Source: an uncultured Bacteroidales bacterium
Lineage (GTDB): Bacteria; Bacteroidota; Bacteroidia; Bacteroidales; UBA932
Reading direction: 5' to 3'
DNA length: 64,000 nucleotides
NCBI GenBank assembly: GCA_949286415.1
Contig: CASEBV010000023.1
Span: 62,001-126,000 of the forward strand
Shown: positions 53,435 to 62,157 of the stretch, one piece after another
Layout of the letters: every line of letters starts with the position of its first letter
Position numbering within the stretch: position 1 is the first letter of the stretch
Program-made: the position numbers and the translations under genes
The notes under the pieces: generated by a model
What the model saw: only the letters and a program-made list of their open reading frames with translations
Told to the model about the DNA's origin: nothing
Databases searched by the model: none

Positions 53435-55903
53435 TCAGATGCCGGCGGCTTCAGGCAAAGCTTCGCCTCTGGACTCAAGCATAGCCGCGACCGTTTCGCG
53501 CGCAATTTCTTTCAGAGAACGTATCTCACCAGCCGCTGCAGACCGTCCTGAAGTCACAGCTTCAACATCCTCCGGAGCAAGCAGATATCTTTTCGGCACA
53601 TACTCCCTGATGACAGCATTTCCTCTTGCCTCACGGACTCTTTCTGCTGCCGTGAATGATGATGAGAGCGGCACTGAAGAAGCTGATGAAGAGCCGGAGA
53701 ACAGTTCCGGTTCAAATTCCGCAATCTGTGATCTGTCTGCCTCAAGACTGACAATGACAGGGTCTCCGTCCTTGCCGTCAGCGTCCACCCCGAGAGCCAG
53801 TGCCGCACAGTTCGAATAATTCCACGGAACACCGAGGACAGACACTCCTGAAGATGTCCCCGGGAATCTGGAGCCGTTTGCCTTGATGGCGCCGAGCAGC
53901 ACATCAAGATTCAGTCCCTGCATATATTCGGCGCTGCGCTCCTCTATCCATCCATACCAATGGTCTGTGCCGGAGGTCGGTATAAACTCTATGCGCAGAG
54001 CCGCAATGTCAGACCATGTCGAGGCCGGATATTTCTCCGGATCAAACTCTACCAGGTCATTCCCGTCATACACGGTCACATCAATTCTGACAGAGGCATC
54101 GCTGACTTCCCTTTCCGGCGTCTCGCATCTTACGAGCGTGACATCCGTCGTCTGGTTCCAGTAGCTGCATCCGAATACGAAGACATAATATACAGTACCG
54201 GGCCGTACGAAATCATAGTCATAGTCATAATAGATTCTCTGGCTCACTTCTCCCTGATTCTGATACAGGGCATGATCCGTATTGTTTCGGCATGCATCTT
54301 CAGCGACTGCATCCGGATCACTCCCCAGAGACTGGTATTGGGCCTCCGTAATGATTCCCATGACATAAGTCTCGTCCTGAGACGAAGGCGACACGTTCAC
54401 GGTGATCGACGAATAATCGGCAGACTCCACAGACACTCTGAATGTCATGTCCGAACGGGGCACTTCCGCAGTGCTGAACTTGAAGATGCCGACATCAGTT
54501 GTTCTTTCTCCCTTTTCATCAACCCCGAAAGCCACAAATGTATATCCTGAATTCGGGACAAGGCCGTCAAAAGTCTCTTCACGGTATCCGGAAAACAGGG
54601 AGGAAACCCAGCCCGGCTCCGTCTGCATGCCGTTGATACAGGCATCGGCTATGACCTCCGGAGAAAGTCCCGCCACAGAAGCGTCTTCAAACACTGTGAT
54701 GAAATACTTTGTGTCATCGGATGAAGGAGACACCGACAAGGTAGCCTCGTACGGTCCCGCCTCAACAAGCCCCATGTCAAAGGTACAGTCATCAGTCACT
54801 TCAACAGAAAGCGTCTTCTTGCGCGCCAGCGACAACGGAGTAGTCTGATAGCCGTTGTCAACACCGAACGCGTAATACACATATTCGCTGCCGGAATAGA
54901 GATTCGGGGAATCAATCTGTATCGGTCCGCTGTAAGTGAAGTCCGCCCAGGTCTTTTCAATGCCGAGGCCGGCATACATGTTTATCACATACTGGATTTC
55001 CGTAATCATTGTCGGGACAATCTTGCCATCGCCATAGGTATCGTATTCAGCAGCAGTAAGATTGCCGGCCAGGTACCTGAACGATGCGGAGCCCGGAGTA
55101 AAGACTGCCGAAATGTTTCTTGTCCCGACTTCCGGGAATGTGATTGCAATATCTTCATCGAACCATGGAACCGGAGCAGTTCTCAACGGCTCCTTGAAGA
55201 CCGCAGTCACCGGCACTGCGTCCTTTCCCATCCCATACACATAGATATAATAGTCGGTATCCGGGAGGAAAGTATCCATTGTCGTCACAGTCTCCCCGCT
55301 GCGCAACAGCACATCTTCAAGGAGCATTTCAAGAGAATATCCGTAGGTTTCGGCAATTGAGGAGAACAGATCAAGATTGTATTGTATGAGTTCCTCGTCC
55401 GATTCGTATGCGTCAATTTCCTCCTTTGTACCTGTCAGGAGAAGATATGTCATCTCCGGATCTTCAGGAATCACCTTTATTGTTGCCTCAAATGCCGTTA
55501 TATCCGTCACTTCTATGGCAAAGCCCTGAACCGCAGAGGAGCCGGAACGGCCCTCCTGCGACACGGACACGCTCACAGACTCGGCACCGGGTGCAGCAAT
55601 GGACACGGATGCAGTTCTGGGATTCTCCGAGTCATTTTCCCCTATGCTGAATACTACGGACCCGGGCGAGGAAGCATCCACATCATAAATCCAGTCCGCC
55701 GAAGGAACGGCGTCGACAGCCAGACTGACTTCGGCTCCGGTATGCTTGTCAGTAATACTATAGGTGATTGTACCCCTCTGGGCTTCAGATGTAAACTCAT
55801 CAGGAGCCTCAATGATGCTTATGACCGGGACGGTCGGGTCCTGCTCATTGACACAGGCAGCCAGCAGCAACGCTCCGGTCAGAATCGCCAAAATTCTTTT
55901 CAT
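53435..55903 (-). CDS. Lipoprotein with BACON domain, four FN3-like repeats and DGND domain (paralogue C)
   Basis: An 822-residue lipoprotein from ATG 55903 (MKRILAILTGALLLAAC lipobox); an open frame of 23 more codons exists but has no signal peptide. BACON domain at about 25-125 (SADWIYDVDASSPGSVVFSI), then four repeats ending YIYVYGMGKDAVPVT, YYAFGVDNGYQTTPL, FVAFGVDEKGERTTDV and YVFVFGCSYWNQTTDV. The C-terminal domain begins VSDASVRIDVTVYDGNDLVE, followed by a long helical tail (RSLKEIARETVAAMLESRG). First gene of the four-lipoprotein row and adjacent to its promoter. Confidence 0.8.
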   Translation of the reverse strand: MKRILAILTGALLLAACVNEQDPTVPVISIIEAPDEFTSEAQRGTITYSITDKHTGAEVSLAVDAVPSADWIYDVDASSPGSVVFSIGENDSENPRTASVSIAAPGAESVSVSVSQEGRSGSSAVQGFAIEVTDITAFEATIKVIPEDPEMTYLLLTGTKEEIDAYESDEELIQYNLDLFSSIAETYGYSLEMLLEDVLLRSGETVTTMDTFLPDTDYYIYVYGMGKDAVPVTAVFKEPLRTAPVPWFDEDIAITFPEVGTRNISAVFTPGSASFRYLAGNLTAAEYDTYGDGKIVPTMITEIQYVINMYAGLGIEKTWADFTYSGPIQIDSPNLYSGSEYVYYAFGVDNGYQTTPLSLARKKTLSVEVTDDCTFDMGLVEAGPYEATLSVSPSSDDTKYFITVFEDASVAGLSPEVIADACINGMQTEPGWVSSLFSGYREETFDGLVPNSGYTFVAFGVDEKGERTTDVGIFKFSTAEVPRSDMTFRVSVESADYSSITVNVSPSSQDETYVMGIITEAQYQSLGSDPDAVAEDACRNNTDHALYQNQGEVSQRIYYDYDYDFVRPGTVYYVFVFGCSYWNQTTDVTLVRCETPEREVSDASVRIDVTVYDGNDLVEFDPEKYPASTWSDIAALRIEFIPTSGTDHWYGWIEERSAEYMQGLNLDVLLGAIKANGSRFPGTSSGVSVLGVPWNYSNCAALALGVDADGKDGDPVIVSLEADRSQIAEFEPELFSGSSSASSVPLSSSFTAAERVREARGNAVIREYVPKRYLLAPEDVEAVTSGRSAAAGEIRSLKEIARETVAAMLESRGEALPEAAGI

Positions 55904-55951
55904 CTTCTGTTCTAATAAATGAATGGATATGCCCTGAAACATACATCCGGG

Positions 55952-55981
55952 CAAAATTATCGGGGATACCACGGATGCAAC
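55952..55981 (-). promoter_or_regulatory. Candidate promoter of the lipoprotein operon
   Basis: Minus strand: GTTG (55978-55981), 18 bases, TAATTTTG (55952-55959), about 50 bases before paralogue C. The -7 box is a full match; the -33 differs at one base. Confidence 0.45.
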
Positions 55982-56087
55982 CAGTCAAAGCATAAATTAT
56001 GCACAAACAATTTTTGTAAAATTAATCGGAAAAATTCATAATTCCAACTTTTTTCTGCCGGAATATGACAAGGCCGGAATATGACAA

Positions 56088-56345
56088 TCAGAACAATGTG
56101 GGATGGCTGTCCGACAGACATGAGAGCACCTTCTCCATCACTGCTTCCCGGAAAAGAACCGACTTTGAGCTGACGCCGTATTGGCCGCAATAACGGTCAA
56201 TCGCCTCCAGTTCCCTATCATTCAAATATATGACCTGCCGATGCCGCCGCACAAGCGCAGCCCTGTGCTTGTCCATGAATGCCGGATCAATACCTTTCCC
56301 TACAATCTTTTTACGCATTTCTTCTGAAATATTTTTAGGAATCAT
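56088..56345 (-). CDS. Small ribbon-helix-helix-like protein
   Basis: An 85-residue protein, MIPKNISEEMRKKIVGKGID, with a basic centre (RAALVRRHRQVIYLNDRELE) and ending DSHPTLF. The VIYLNDRELEAIDRYCGQYG segment followed by SKSVLFREAVMEKVL looks like a ribbon-helix-helix DNA-binding core, though this is by eye. The start at 56345 overlaps the stop of the EamA gene (TGATG), so it is translationally coupled to it. I do not recognise a named family, but the pattern is familiar from Bacteroides unknowns. Confidence 0.65.
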   Translation of the reverse strand: MIPKNISEEMRKKIVGKGIDPAFMDKHRAALVRRHRQVIYLNDRELEAIDRYCGQYGVSSKSVLFREAVMEKVLSCLSDSHPTLF

Positions 56346-57328
56346 CACATCACGTCGGAATATGGATCTGCACCGGAATCTCCGGATACTTTTCTCATGG
56401 CTTTTTCCGAATCCGCCCTTGACTTGCTCCTGTTTACCATCAGCACTCCGGAAAAAACAAGGATGACTGCCACAACCTTTATTATATTGAACGAGTCCAT
56501 TCCCCAAATGACTGCTATAAAAGCTGCAACTGCAGGCTGTAGATAATTGTACATTGCCACAAGAGTCGGACGCAGGGTCTTCTGCCCCAGCGGCACCAGA
56601 AAGTAACACAGGAATGTGCCGCAGAAAAGAATGAACCCGAGTCCGGCGAACTGTCCGGCAGGCACAGCTCCCCAGGGCTCCGAAAAGAACCTGCCGGATG
56701 ACAGGGGAAGCATGACCGCCGAGGCGAAGGTAAACATCCATTTCATCAGGGTGACAGGAGAATACTTGACAATTATATCCTTGAAAATCACCAGATACGT
56801 GGCGTATGAGCATTGGGCGAAAAAGCAGAGGAGATCCCCCCATACATTAGATGAGGCCGATGAAGAGTCCGAAGCATGGAAACCTGGCATCAGACGGTTT
56901 CCGAAGGCCAGAAGAAGTGCGCCGCAGGCCCCGAGAAGCACACCGATGGCCTTGCGGGAAGTAATGGGCTCCTTGAGAATGACTGCGGCAAGCAGCATTG
57001 TGACAATAGGCAGGGATGTGGTGATGATGGATGCATCTACGGGCGAAGTCATGGACACGCCTGAAATATATACCCCCTGATTGAGCACTATGGCAAACAT
57101 GGCAGCTCCGAAAATCTTGAGAAAATCCTTTCTCTCGACTTTCTCCCTTTTCATGAAAGGGGAAACAAGCCAGAACAGCAGGGCCGCCCCGAAAATCCGC
57201 ACATCCGTCACCGTCACGGCATCCACAAGCCCTCCGTCCATGACAAATTTAGAAATCGGCGCCATCGCACCCCACATCACACTTGCGGAAAACATCGCAA
57301 TATGTCCCGTTCTCTGATCTTTGGTCAT
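56345..57328 (-). CDS. EamA-family (drug/metabolite) exporter
   Basis: A 327-residue membrane protein with ten hydrophobic segments in two EamA repeats: MFSASVMWGAMAPISKFVM at the start and WGDLLCFFAQCSYATYLVIF for the second half. The repeat-end signatures PVDASIITTSLPIVTMLLA and LRPTLVAMYNYLQPAVAAF match DMT transporters (loop before TM4/TM9). The C-terminal 35 residues are charged and cytoplasmic. Substrate unknown; amino acids or metabolites are typical. It is followed by the RHH-like gene with a one-base overlap. Confidence 0.85.
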   Translation of the reverse strand: MTKDQRTGHIAMFSASVMWGAMAPISKFVMDGGLVDAVTVTDVRIFGAALLFWLVSPFMKREKVERKDFLKIFGAAMFAIVLNQGVYISGVSMTSPVDASIITTSLPIVTMLLAAVILKEPITSRKAIGVLLGACGALLLAFGNRLMPGFHASDSSSASSNVWGDLLCFFAQCSYATYLVIFKDIIVKYSPVTLMKWMFTFASAVMLPLSSGRFFSEPWGAVPAGQFAGLGFILFCGTFLCYFLVPLGQKTLRPTLVAMYNYLQPAVAAFIAVIWGMDSFNIIKVVAVILVFSGVLMVNRSKSRADSEKAMRKVSGDSGADPYSDVM

Positions 57329-57370
57329 ACTCTGGAATCCATAAGATTGATTTGAGGTGGCAAAATTATA

Positions 57371-57407
57371 AAAAAAGGGGACTAGCTGTCAAGCCTGTCC
57401 CCTTTTT
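57371..57407. terminator. Terminator after rng
   Basis: AAAAAGGGGAC (57372-57382) pairs with GTCCCCTTTTT (57397-57407). Read on the minus strand it is followed by a T-run, and its 3' arm includes the end of the rng stop codon region. Confidence 0.8.
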
Positions 57408-58941
57408 CAGTGTAGAATTCATTCTGCAGAACCGTAAAATCCGTGATTTCCACAAGCTTGATTTTACATTTGTACTTTGTCTTCCATTTTCCCAGAATAG
57501 AAGAGAACATTCCTTTGCTCAGATAGGCGCCCAGAATAGGACTGACCTTCAGAATAAAAGACCTGATGTTTTTCTCAGCGACATAATAGGCCAGACGGCG
57601 TTCTATGGCTTCGTCAATGACCACGCTGGAGGTTATTTTTCCTGTTCCGTGACATACCGGGCAGACCTCGGTCGTGTTGATTTCAGTGGCAGGCCTCACT
57701 CTCTGGCGGGTAATCTGCATAAGTCCGAACTTAGTGAGAGGAAGCACATTATGCTTGGCACGGTCAGACTGCATCAGTTCCTGCATGTGTTTGAAGAGAG
57801 CATTTCTGTGCTCGTTGCTCTCCATGTCTATGAAATCCACTATCACTATTCCGCCCATGTCCCGCAGCCTCAGCTGACGGGCAATCTCTTCTGCGGCATA
57901 GCAGTTGACATCGTATGTGTTCTGCTCCTGTTCCTTGTTCTTGGACCTCGTCCCGCTGTTCACGTCTATGACATGCAGAGCCTCCGTATGTTCTATGACC
58001 AGATATGCGCCCTGCTTGATAGGGACCACTTTACCGAACGAGCTCTTTATCTGCCGTGTAACTTCAAAATGGTCAAAAATAGGAGTGCTGTCCTTGTAAA
58101 GCCGGACAATCTTCTCCTGTTCAGGCGATATGAGCGATATGTATCTCTTCGTTTCTTCATACACAGACTCGTCATTCACATAAATATTTGAAAACGAATC
58201 ATTGAGAAGATCCCGAAGAATCGTTGTGGTCTTGCTGTATTCGGTGAAAAGCAGCTGAACGGACTTGGATTTAGACAATTTTTTCCAGGCCCCCTCCCAT
58301 TTTTCAATCAGAGCCATCAGCTCCGCATCAAGCACCGCAGCATTCTTGCCTTCTGCGGCAGTGCGGATAATGGCCCCGTAATTTTTCGGAAGGATATTCT
58401 TCACAAGCGACTCAAGTCTCCGTTTCTCTTCCTTGGAAGAGATTTTCTGGGATACGCTCACTTTCTCAGCGAAAGGGAGGAGTACAATGTTCCGTCCTGC
58501 CAATGAAATTTCCGCAGACAGTCGTGATCCTTTGGTTGAAATCGGCTCCTTCACAATCTGCACCACCAGCATCTGGCCAGGGGAAAGGACATTCTCTATA
58601 CGGCCCTCCTTCTCCAGGACCGGGCCAATCTTTATTGATGAGAACAGCTCCTTCGGTGCGACATTGGGATTCAGCTTCCGCACAAACTCGTCAAAGGCCC
58701 GGAAATTGAGCCCGAGATCAAGATAATGTACAAAAGCCTCCTTTTCATCACCGATGTCAACAAAGGCAGCATTCAGGGCGGGAAGAATCTTCTTTACCCT
58801 GCCGAGGTATACATCCCCGACAGAAAAAGAGTGCCCGTGGCTGGACTCCTTGTTCAGTTCGATGAGCCTGTGGTTCTCCATCAGGGCTATCGATACCTCA
58901 GCCGAATTGACATCGACAATAAGATCCTTAACAGATTCCAT
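57382..58941 (-). CDS. rng: Ribonuclease E/G family endoribonuclease
   Basis: A 519-residue RNase G-type enzyme from ATG 58941 (MESVKDLIVDVNSAEVSIAL). S1 domain at about 35-125 (GDVYLGRVKKILPALNAAFV, then DIGDEKEAFVHYLDL); catalytic DNase I-like domain with HVIDVNSGTRSK (metal-binding Asp) and IVIVDFIDMES; zinc-link CPVCHGTG; it ends without the degradosome scaffold of RNase E. It cuts single-stranded RNA for rRNA maturation and mRNA decay. Start by TTG at 58944 is less likely. Confidence 0.93.
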   Translation of the reverse strand: MESVKDLIVDVNSAEVSIALMENHRLIELNKESSHGHSFSVGDVYLGRVKKILPALNAAFVDIGDEKEAFVHYLDLGLNFRAFDEFVRKLNPNVAPKELFSSIKIGPVLEKEGRIENVLSPGQMLVVQIVKEPISTKGSRLSAEISLAGRNIVLLPFAEKVSVSQKISSKEEKRRLESLVKNILPKNYGAIIRTAAEGKNAAVLDAELMALIEKWEGAWKKLSKSKSVQLLFTEYSKTTTILRDLLNDSFSNIYVNDESVYEETKRYISLISPEQEKIVRLYKDSTPIFDHFEVTRQIKSSFGKVVPIKQGAYLVIEHTEALHVIDVNSGTRSKNKEQEQNTYDVNCYAAEEIARQLRLRDMGGIVIVDFIDMESNEHRNALFKHMQELMQSDRAKHNVLPLTKFGLMQITRQRVRPATEINTTEVCPVCHGTGKITSSVVIDEAIERRLAYYVAEKNIRSFILKVSPILGAYLSKGMFSSILGKWKTKYKCKIKLVEITDFTVLQNEFYTEKGDRLDS

Positions 58942-58998
58942 CAAGAAAATTCATTTTCTGGAACAAAATAACAGCAGGGGCAAGCCCCTCTCAATCAC

Positions 58999-59030
58999 AA
59001 AAGGGCGACCATTTTTCCGGTCACCCTTTT
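58999..59030 (-). terminator. Terminator of the HU/COX24-like operon
   Basis: AAAAGGGCGACC (58999-59010) and GGTCACCCTTTT (59019-59030) pair with one mismatch; on the minus strand the stem ends in a T-run. It lies 38 bases past the 59069 stop. Confidence 0.75.
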
Positions 59031-59068
59031 AATTCAGCAGACTGCTAAAATGGCAGACAAACGGAAGA

Positions 59069-59161
59069 TTACTTTCTCTTCTTATGTCTATTCTTGCGCA
59101 AGCGTTTTTTACGCTTGTGCGTTGCCATCTTATGTCTCTTTCTTTTCTTACCGCTTGGCAT
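59069..59161 (-). CDS. 30-residue AURKAIP1/COX24-domain (mS38/bS22-like) ribosomal protein
   Basis: ATG at 59159-59161, TAA at 59069-59071, so only 30 residues: it begins MPSGKKRKRHKMATHKRKKR and ends KNRHKKRK. This matches the annotated AURKAIP1/COX24-domain proteins of Bacteroidetes almost throughout, and by pattern the mycobacterial bS22 and mitochondrial mS38 family that sits on the small subunit. It precedes the shared terminator and is 18 bases after HU, so both are probably made from the HU promoter. Position in the Bacteroidetes ribosome is established only by family resemblance here. Confidence 0.8.
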   Translation of the reverse strand: MPSGKKRKRHKMATHKRKKRLRKNRHKKRK

Positions 59162-59179
59162 AATTTTAAAGTTTTACAA

Positions 59180-59455
59180 TTATTTCTTAACAACGTTCAC
59201 AAATACCTTGGCTGGCTTGAATGCCGGAATATTGTGAGCCGGAATAGTCATGGTCGTGTTTTTTGTAATGTTCCTGGCAGCCTTTTCAGCCCTGTGCTTG
59301 ATGATGAAGCTGCCGAAGCCACGGAGATAAACAGGATTGCCCTTTGCAAGAGAATCCTTAACATTCTCCATAAATGACACTACTACTTTCTGAACTGTAA
59401 GTTTCTCAATACCAGTTGCTTTCGCAATCTCGTTTACAATCTCTGCCTTTGTCAT
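59180..59455 (-). CDS. HU-family DNA-binding protein
   Basis: A 91-residue bacterial histone-like protein: MTKAEIVNEIAKATGIEKLT, LRGFGSFIIKHRAEKAARN (the arm and the conserved GFGSF), and the intercalating proline region TIPAHNIPAFKPAKVFVNVV. It bends and wraps DNA; whether HU- or IHF-like cannot be told. It has an exact-consensus promoter (59504-59534) and continues into the 30-residue ribosomal protein gene. Confidence 0.92.
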   Translation of the reverse strand: MTKAEIVNEIAKATGIEKLTVQKVVVSFMENVKDSLAKGNPVYLRGFGSFIIKHRAEKAARNITKNTTMTIPAHNIPAFKPAKVFVNVVKK

Positions 59456-59503
59456 ACACTATAGAAATTTAGATAATCAAATATTTTTTAAGTCATTAGG
59501 GTG

Positions 59504-59534
59504 CAAAAGTAGATTTTATTTTTTAATAATCAAA
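59504..59534 (-). promoter_or_regulatory. -33/-7 promoter for HU
   Basis: Minus strand: TTTG (59531-59534), exactly 19 bases, TACTTTTG (59504-59511). Full consensus match. Confidence 0.75.
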
Positions 59535-59627
59535 GCCGGACATGTATTTTATTGCGTTTTTTTGCATCTGTACATGCTGTGGCACAAAGATTGACAATAA
59601 TGCGGGCCGTTCCATGAACAGAGGATA

Positions 59628-59646
59628 TCCTGCCAAAATGGCAGGA
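59628..59646 (+). promoter_or_regulatory. Palindrome upstream of lon
   Basis: TCCTGCCA-aaa-TGGCAGGA, perfect 8-base arms, 85 bases before the lon ATG. TGGCAC-N5-TTGAC (59580-59595) nearby resembles a sigma-54 site but lacks its key GC. Either element may control stress induction. No full -33/-7 promoter was found for lon. Confidence 0.4.
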
Positions 59647-59730
59647 CCATATCGGTGTCTTCTGACACAAGGCACATGTCAAAAGTAAACGAACATTATT
59701 ATATTATATTAAGTGAAAAGGAACCAGACT

Positions 59731-62133
59731 ATGAAGGATGTCATCAAGGACATTCTGTCTCCTTCCGGGACAGAAGTCAACATAATACCTGTCATGCAGG
59801 GTGAAGGATTCATGAAGATAGACGAGTCCGAGCTTCCTGATTCCCTTCCGATTCTTGCGCTCAGGAACGCCGTGATGTTCCCGGGCACGGTCTACCCCAT
59901 AACCATCGGAAGAGAGAAATCCATCCGTCTGATTGAAGATGCAGAGAAGAACAATCAATATATCGGGGCTGTCCCGCAGGTGGACATTTCCGTGGAAGAC
60001 CCGAAGAAAGAGGACCTGTATAGATTCGGCGTCGTGTCCAAAATCATCAAGACACTTGAGATGCCGGACGGGACCATCACGGCCATTCTTCAGGGGTTCA
60101 AGAGATTTGAGATAGAGGCAATCACCGAATACGAGCCATACATGCTCGGGATGGTGCACTACCTCAATGACATTGTGCCTGACCAGAACGGAAAGGATGT
60201 GAAGATGATAGGGGAAGCCATCAAGGACAAGGCCGTGACAATGATAAAAATGTCAGCCTATATGCCACGGGAGGCTGCCTCCGCATTGAAATCCATAGAC
60301 AACTTCGAGTTTCTCGTCAATTTTGTCGCCTCAACAATGGAGGCCGAGAACTTCACGGACAAGGTGGAACTTCTCCAGTACGGCGATGTCAAGGAAAGGG
60401 CGATGAAACTGCTCACTGTGCTCGACACGCAGATAGAACTTCTGAAAATCAAGCAGGACATAAACCAGAAGGTAAAGACGGAAATCGACCAGCAGCAGAG
60501 GGAATATTACCTCAACAGCCAGCTCCGCACCATACAGGAAGAGCTCGGAATGGACGAAATGGAAGATTTCGACAAGCTCCGCGCCCGTGCGGAGGAGAAA
60601 CAGTGGCCGGATACGGTCAAGGAAATCTTCGAAAAGGAGATGGCCAAGCTTGAGAGATACAACCCGTCATCTCCGGAGTACAGCATCCAGTTCAACTACA
60701 TCCAGTTCATGCTGGATCTGCCGTGGGGAGAGATGTCGAAGGACAACCTTGACCTCAAGCATGCGCAGAAGGTCCTTGACGAAGACCATTTCGGGCTTGA
60801 GACTGTCAAGGAGAGAATCATAGAATATCTTGCCGTACTGAAACTGAAAGGCAACATGAAGTCCCCCATACTGTGCCTGTACGGTCCTCCCGGGGTAGGA
60901 AAGACGAGTCTCGGCAAGTCCATTGCCAGGGCGCTCGGACGGAAATACATAAGGATAGCGCTCGGCGGCGTGCATGACGAGTCAGAGATAAGGGGCCACA
61001 GGAAGACATATGTCGGGGCCCTTCCCGGCCGGATTCTCAATGGGATCAACCGCGCAGGGACATCCAACCCGGTGATTGTGCTGGATGAAATCGACAAGAT
61101 CAACAGCGACATCAAGGGAGACCCGTCTTCTGCCCTTCTTGAGGCACTTGACCCGGAACAGAACACCAGTTTCCACGACAACTACCTCGACATCGACTAT
61201 GACCTGTCGCATGTGCTGTTCATCACGACAGCCAACAATACCGCAACAATTCAGCCGGCATTGAGGGACAGGATGGAAATGATACCGGTGAGCGGCTACC
61301 TCGCAGAGGAGAAAATGAGCATAGCCAAGGACTACCTGATACCTCGCCAGCTGGAGGAGCACGGGCTGGACAAGAAGCAGCTGAGAATAGACAAGGCCGC
61401 ACTTGCCGCCATCATCGACCAGTACACAAGGGAGTCAGGAGTACGCGGGCTTGAAAAGCAGATAGCCAAGATAGCAAGGGTGACAGCCAAGAAGATAGCC
61501 CTCGAAGAGGACTATCCGAAGGTGATAAAGAAGGAGCACCTGAAGGAATACCTAGGCCTGCCGACCAATTTCCACGATGTGCAGAAAGGCAATGAAGCCC
61601 CTGGAGTGGTGACCGGCCTTGCATGGACAGAAATGGGAGGGGAAATCCTTTTCATCGAAAGCTCCATCAGCAACGGCAAGGGAGTCCAGACCATGACCGG
61701 AAACCTCGGCGACGTGATGAAGGAATCCGCCACCATTGCATACCAATATATAAAGGCACACCCGGAAATGGCCGGCATGACCTCAGAGGAGTTCGCCCAA
61801 AAGGACATCCATGTCCATGTGCCTGAAGGTGCCGTGCCGAAGGACGGCCCGTCCGCAGGAATCACGATGGTAAGCTCCATGGTGTCAGCCCTCCGCGGCC
61901 AGCAGGTCAGGAGAGGAATAGCCATGACCGGCGAAATGACCCTCAGGGGCCGAGTGCTGCCGGTGGGAGGCATAAAGGAGAAGATTCTTGCGGCCAAACG
62001 CTCCGGCATCCACACCATCATCATTTCCGAGGACAACCGCAAGGATGTCGAGGACATCAAGGAAATCTATGTCAAAGGCCTGTCATTCATCTATGTGAAG
62101 ACCATCGACGATGTGATGAAGGCCATTTTCTGA
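59731..62133 (+). CDS. lon: ATP-dependent Lon protease
   Basis: An 800-residue Lon from ATG 59731 (MKDVIKDILSPSGTE); a GTG 18 bases upstream is the alternative. N-terminal substrate-binding domain with ILALRNAVMFPGTVYPITIG (about 40-60), AAA+ domain with Walker A CLYGPPGVGKTSLGKSIARA (about 385) and Walker B NPVIVLDEIDKI, and the protease domain with the catalytic Ser in PKDGPSAGITM (about 707) and Lys in GGIKEKILAAKRS (about 750). It degrades misfolded and regulatory proteins. ung follows after 24 bases. Confidence 0.97.
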   Translation: MKDVIKDILSPSGTEVNIIPVMQGEGFMKIDESELPDSLPILALRNAVMFPGTVYPITIGREKSIRLIEDAEKNNQYIGAVPQVDISVEDPKKEDLYRFGVVSKIIKTLEMPDGTITAILQGFKRFEIEAITEYEPYMLGMVHYLNDIVPDQNGKDVKMIGEAIKDKAVTMIKMSAYMPREAASALKSIDNFEFLVNFVASTMEAENFTDKVELLQYGDVKERAMKLLTVLDTQIELLKIKQDINQKVKTEIDQQQREYYLNSQLRTIQEELGMDEMEDFDKLRARAEEKQWPDTVKEIFEKEMAKLERYNPSSPEYSIQFNYIQFMLDLPWGEMSKDNLDLKHAQKVLDEDHFGLETVKERIIEYLAVLKLKGNMKSPILCLYGPPGVGKTSLGKSIARALGRKYIRIALGGVHDESEIRGHRKTYVGALPGRILNGINRAGTSNPVIVLDEIDKINSDIKGDPSSALLEALDPEQNTSFHDNYLDIDYDLSHVLFITTANNTATIQPALRDRMEMIPVSGYLAEEKMSIAKDYLIPRQLEEHGLDKKQLRIDKAALAAIIDQYTRESGVRGLEKQIAKIARVTAKKIALEEDYPKVIKKEHLKEYLGLPTNFHDVQKGNEAPGVVTGLAWTEMGGEILFIESSISNGKGVQTMTGNLGDVMKESATIAYQYIKAHPEMAGMTSEEFAQKDIHVHVPEGAVPKDGPSAGITMVSSMVSALRGQQVRRGIAMTGEMTLRGRVLPVGGIKEKILAAKRSGIHTIIISEDNRKDVEDIKEIYVKGLSFIYVKTIDDVMKAIF

Positions 62134-62157
62134 CAAGGTGAATCATACTGCAGCAAC

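Noticed and set aside
59580-59595. Definite sigma-54 promoter for lon
   Set aside because: TGGCAC-N5-TTGAC lacks the essential GC at -12 and no enhancer-binding protein is nearby; kept only as a weak hint.
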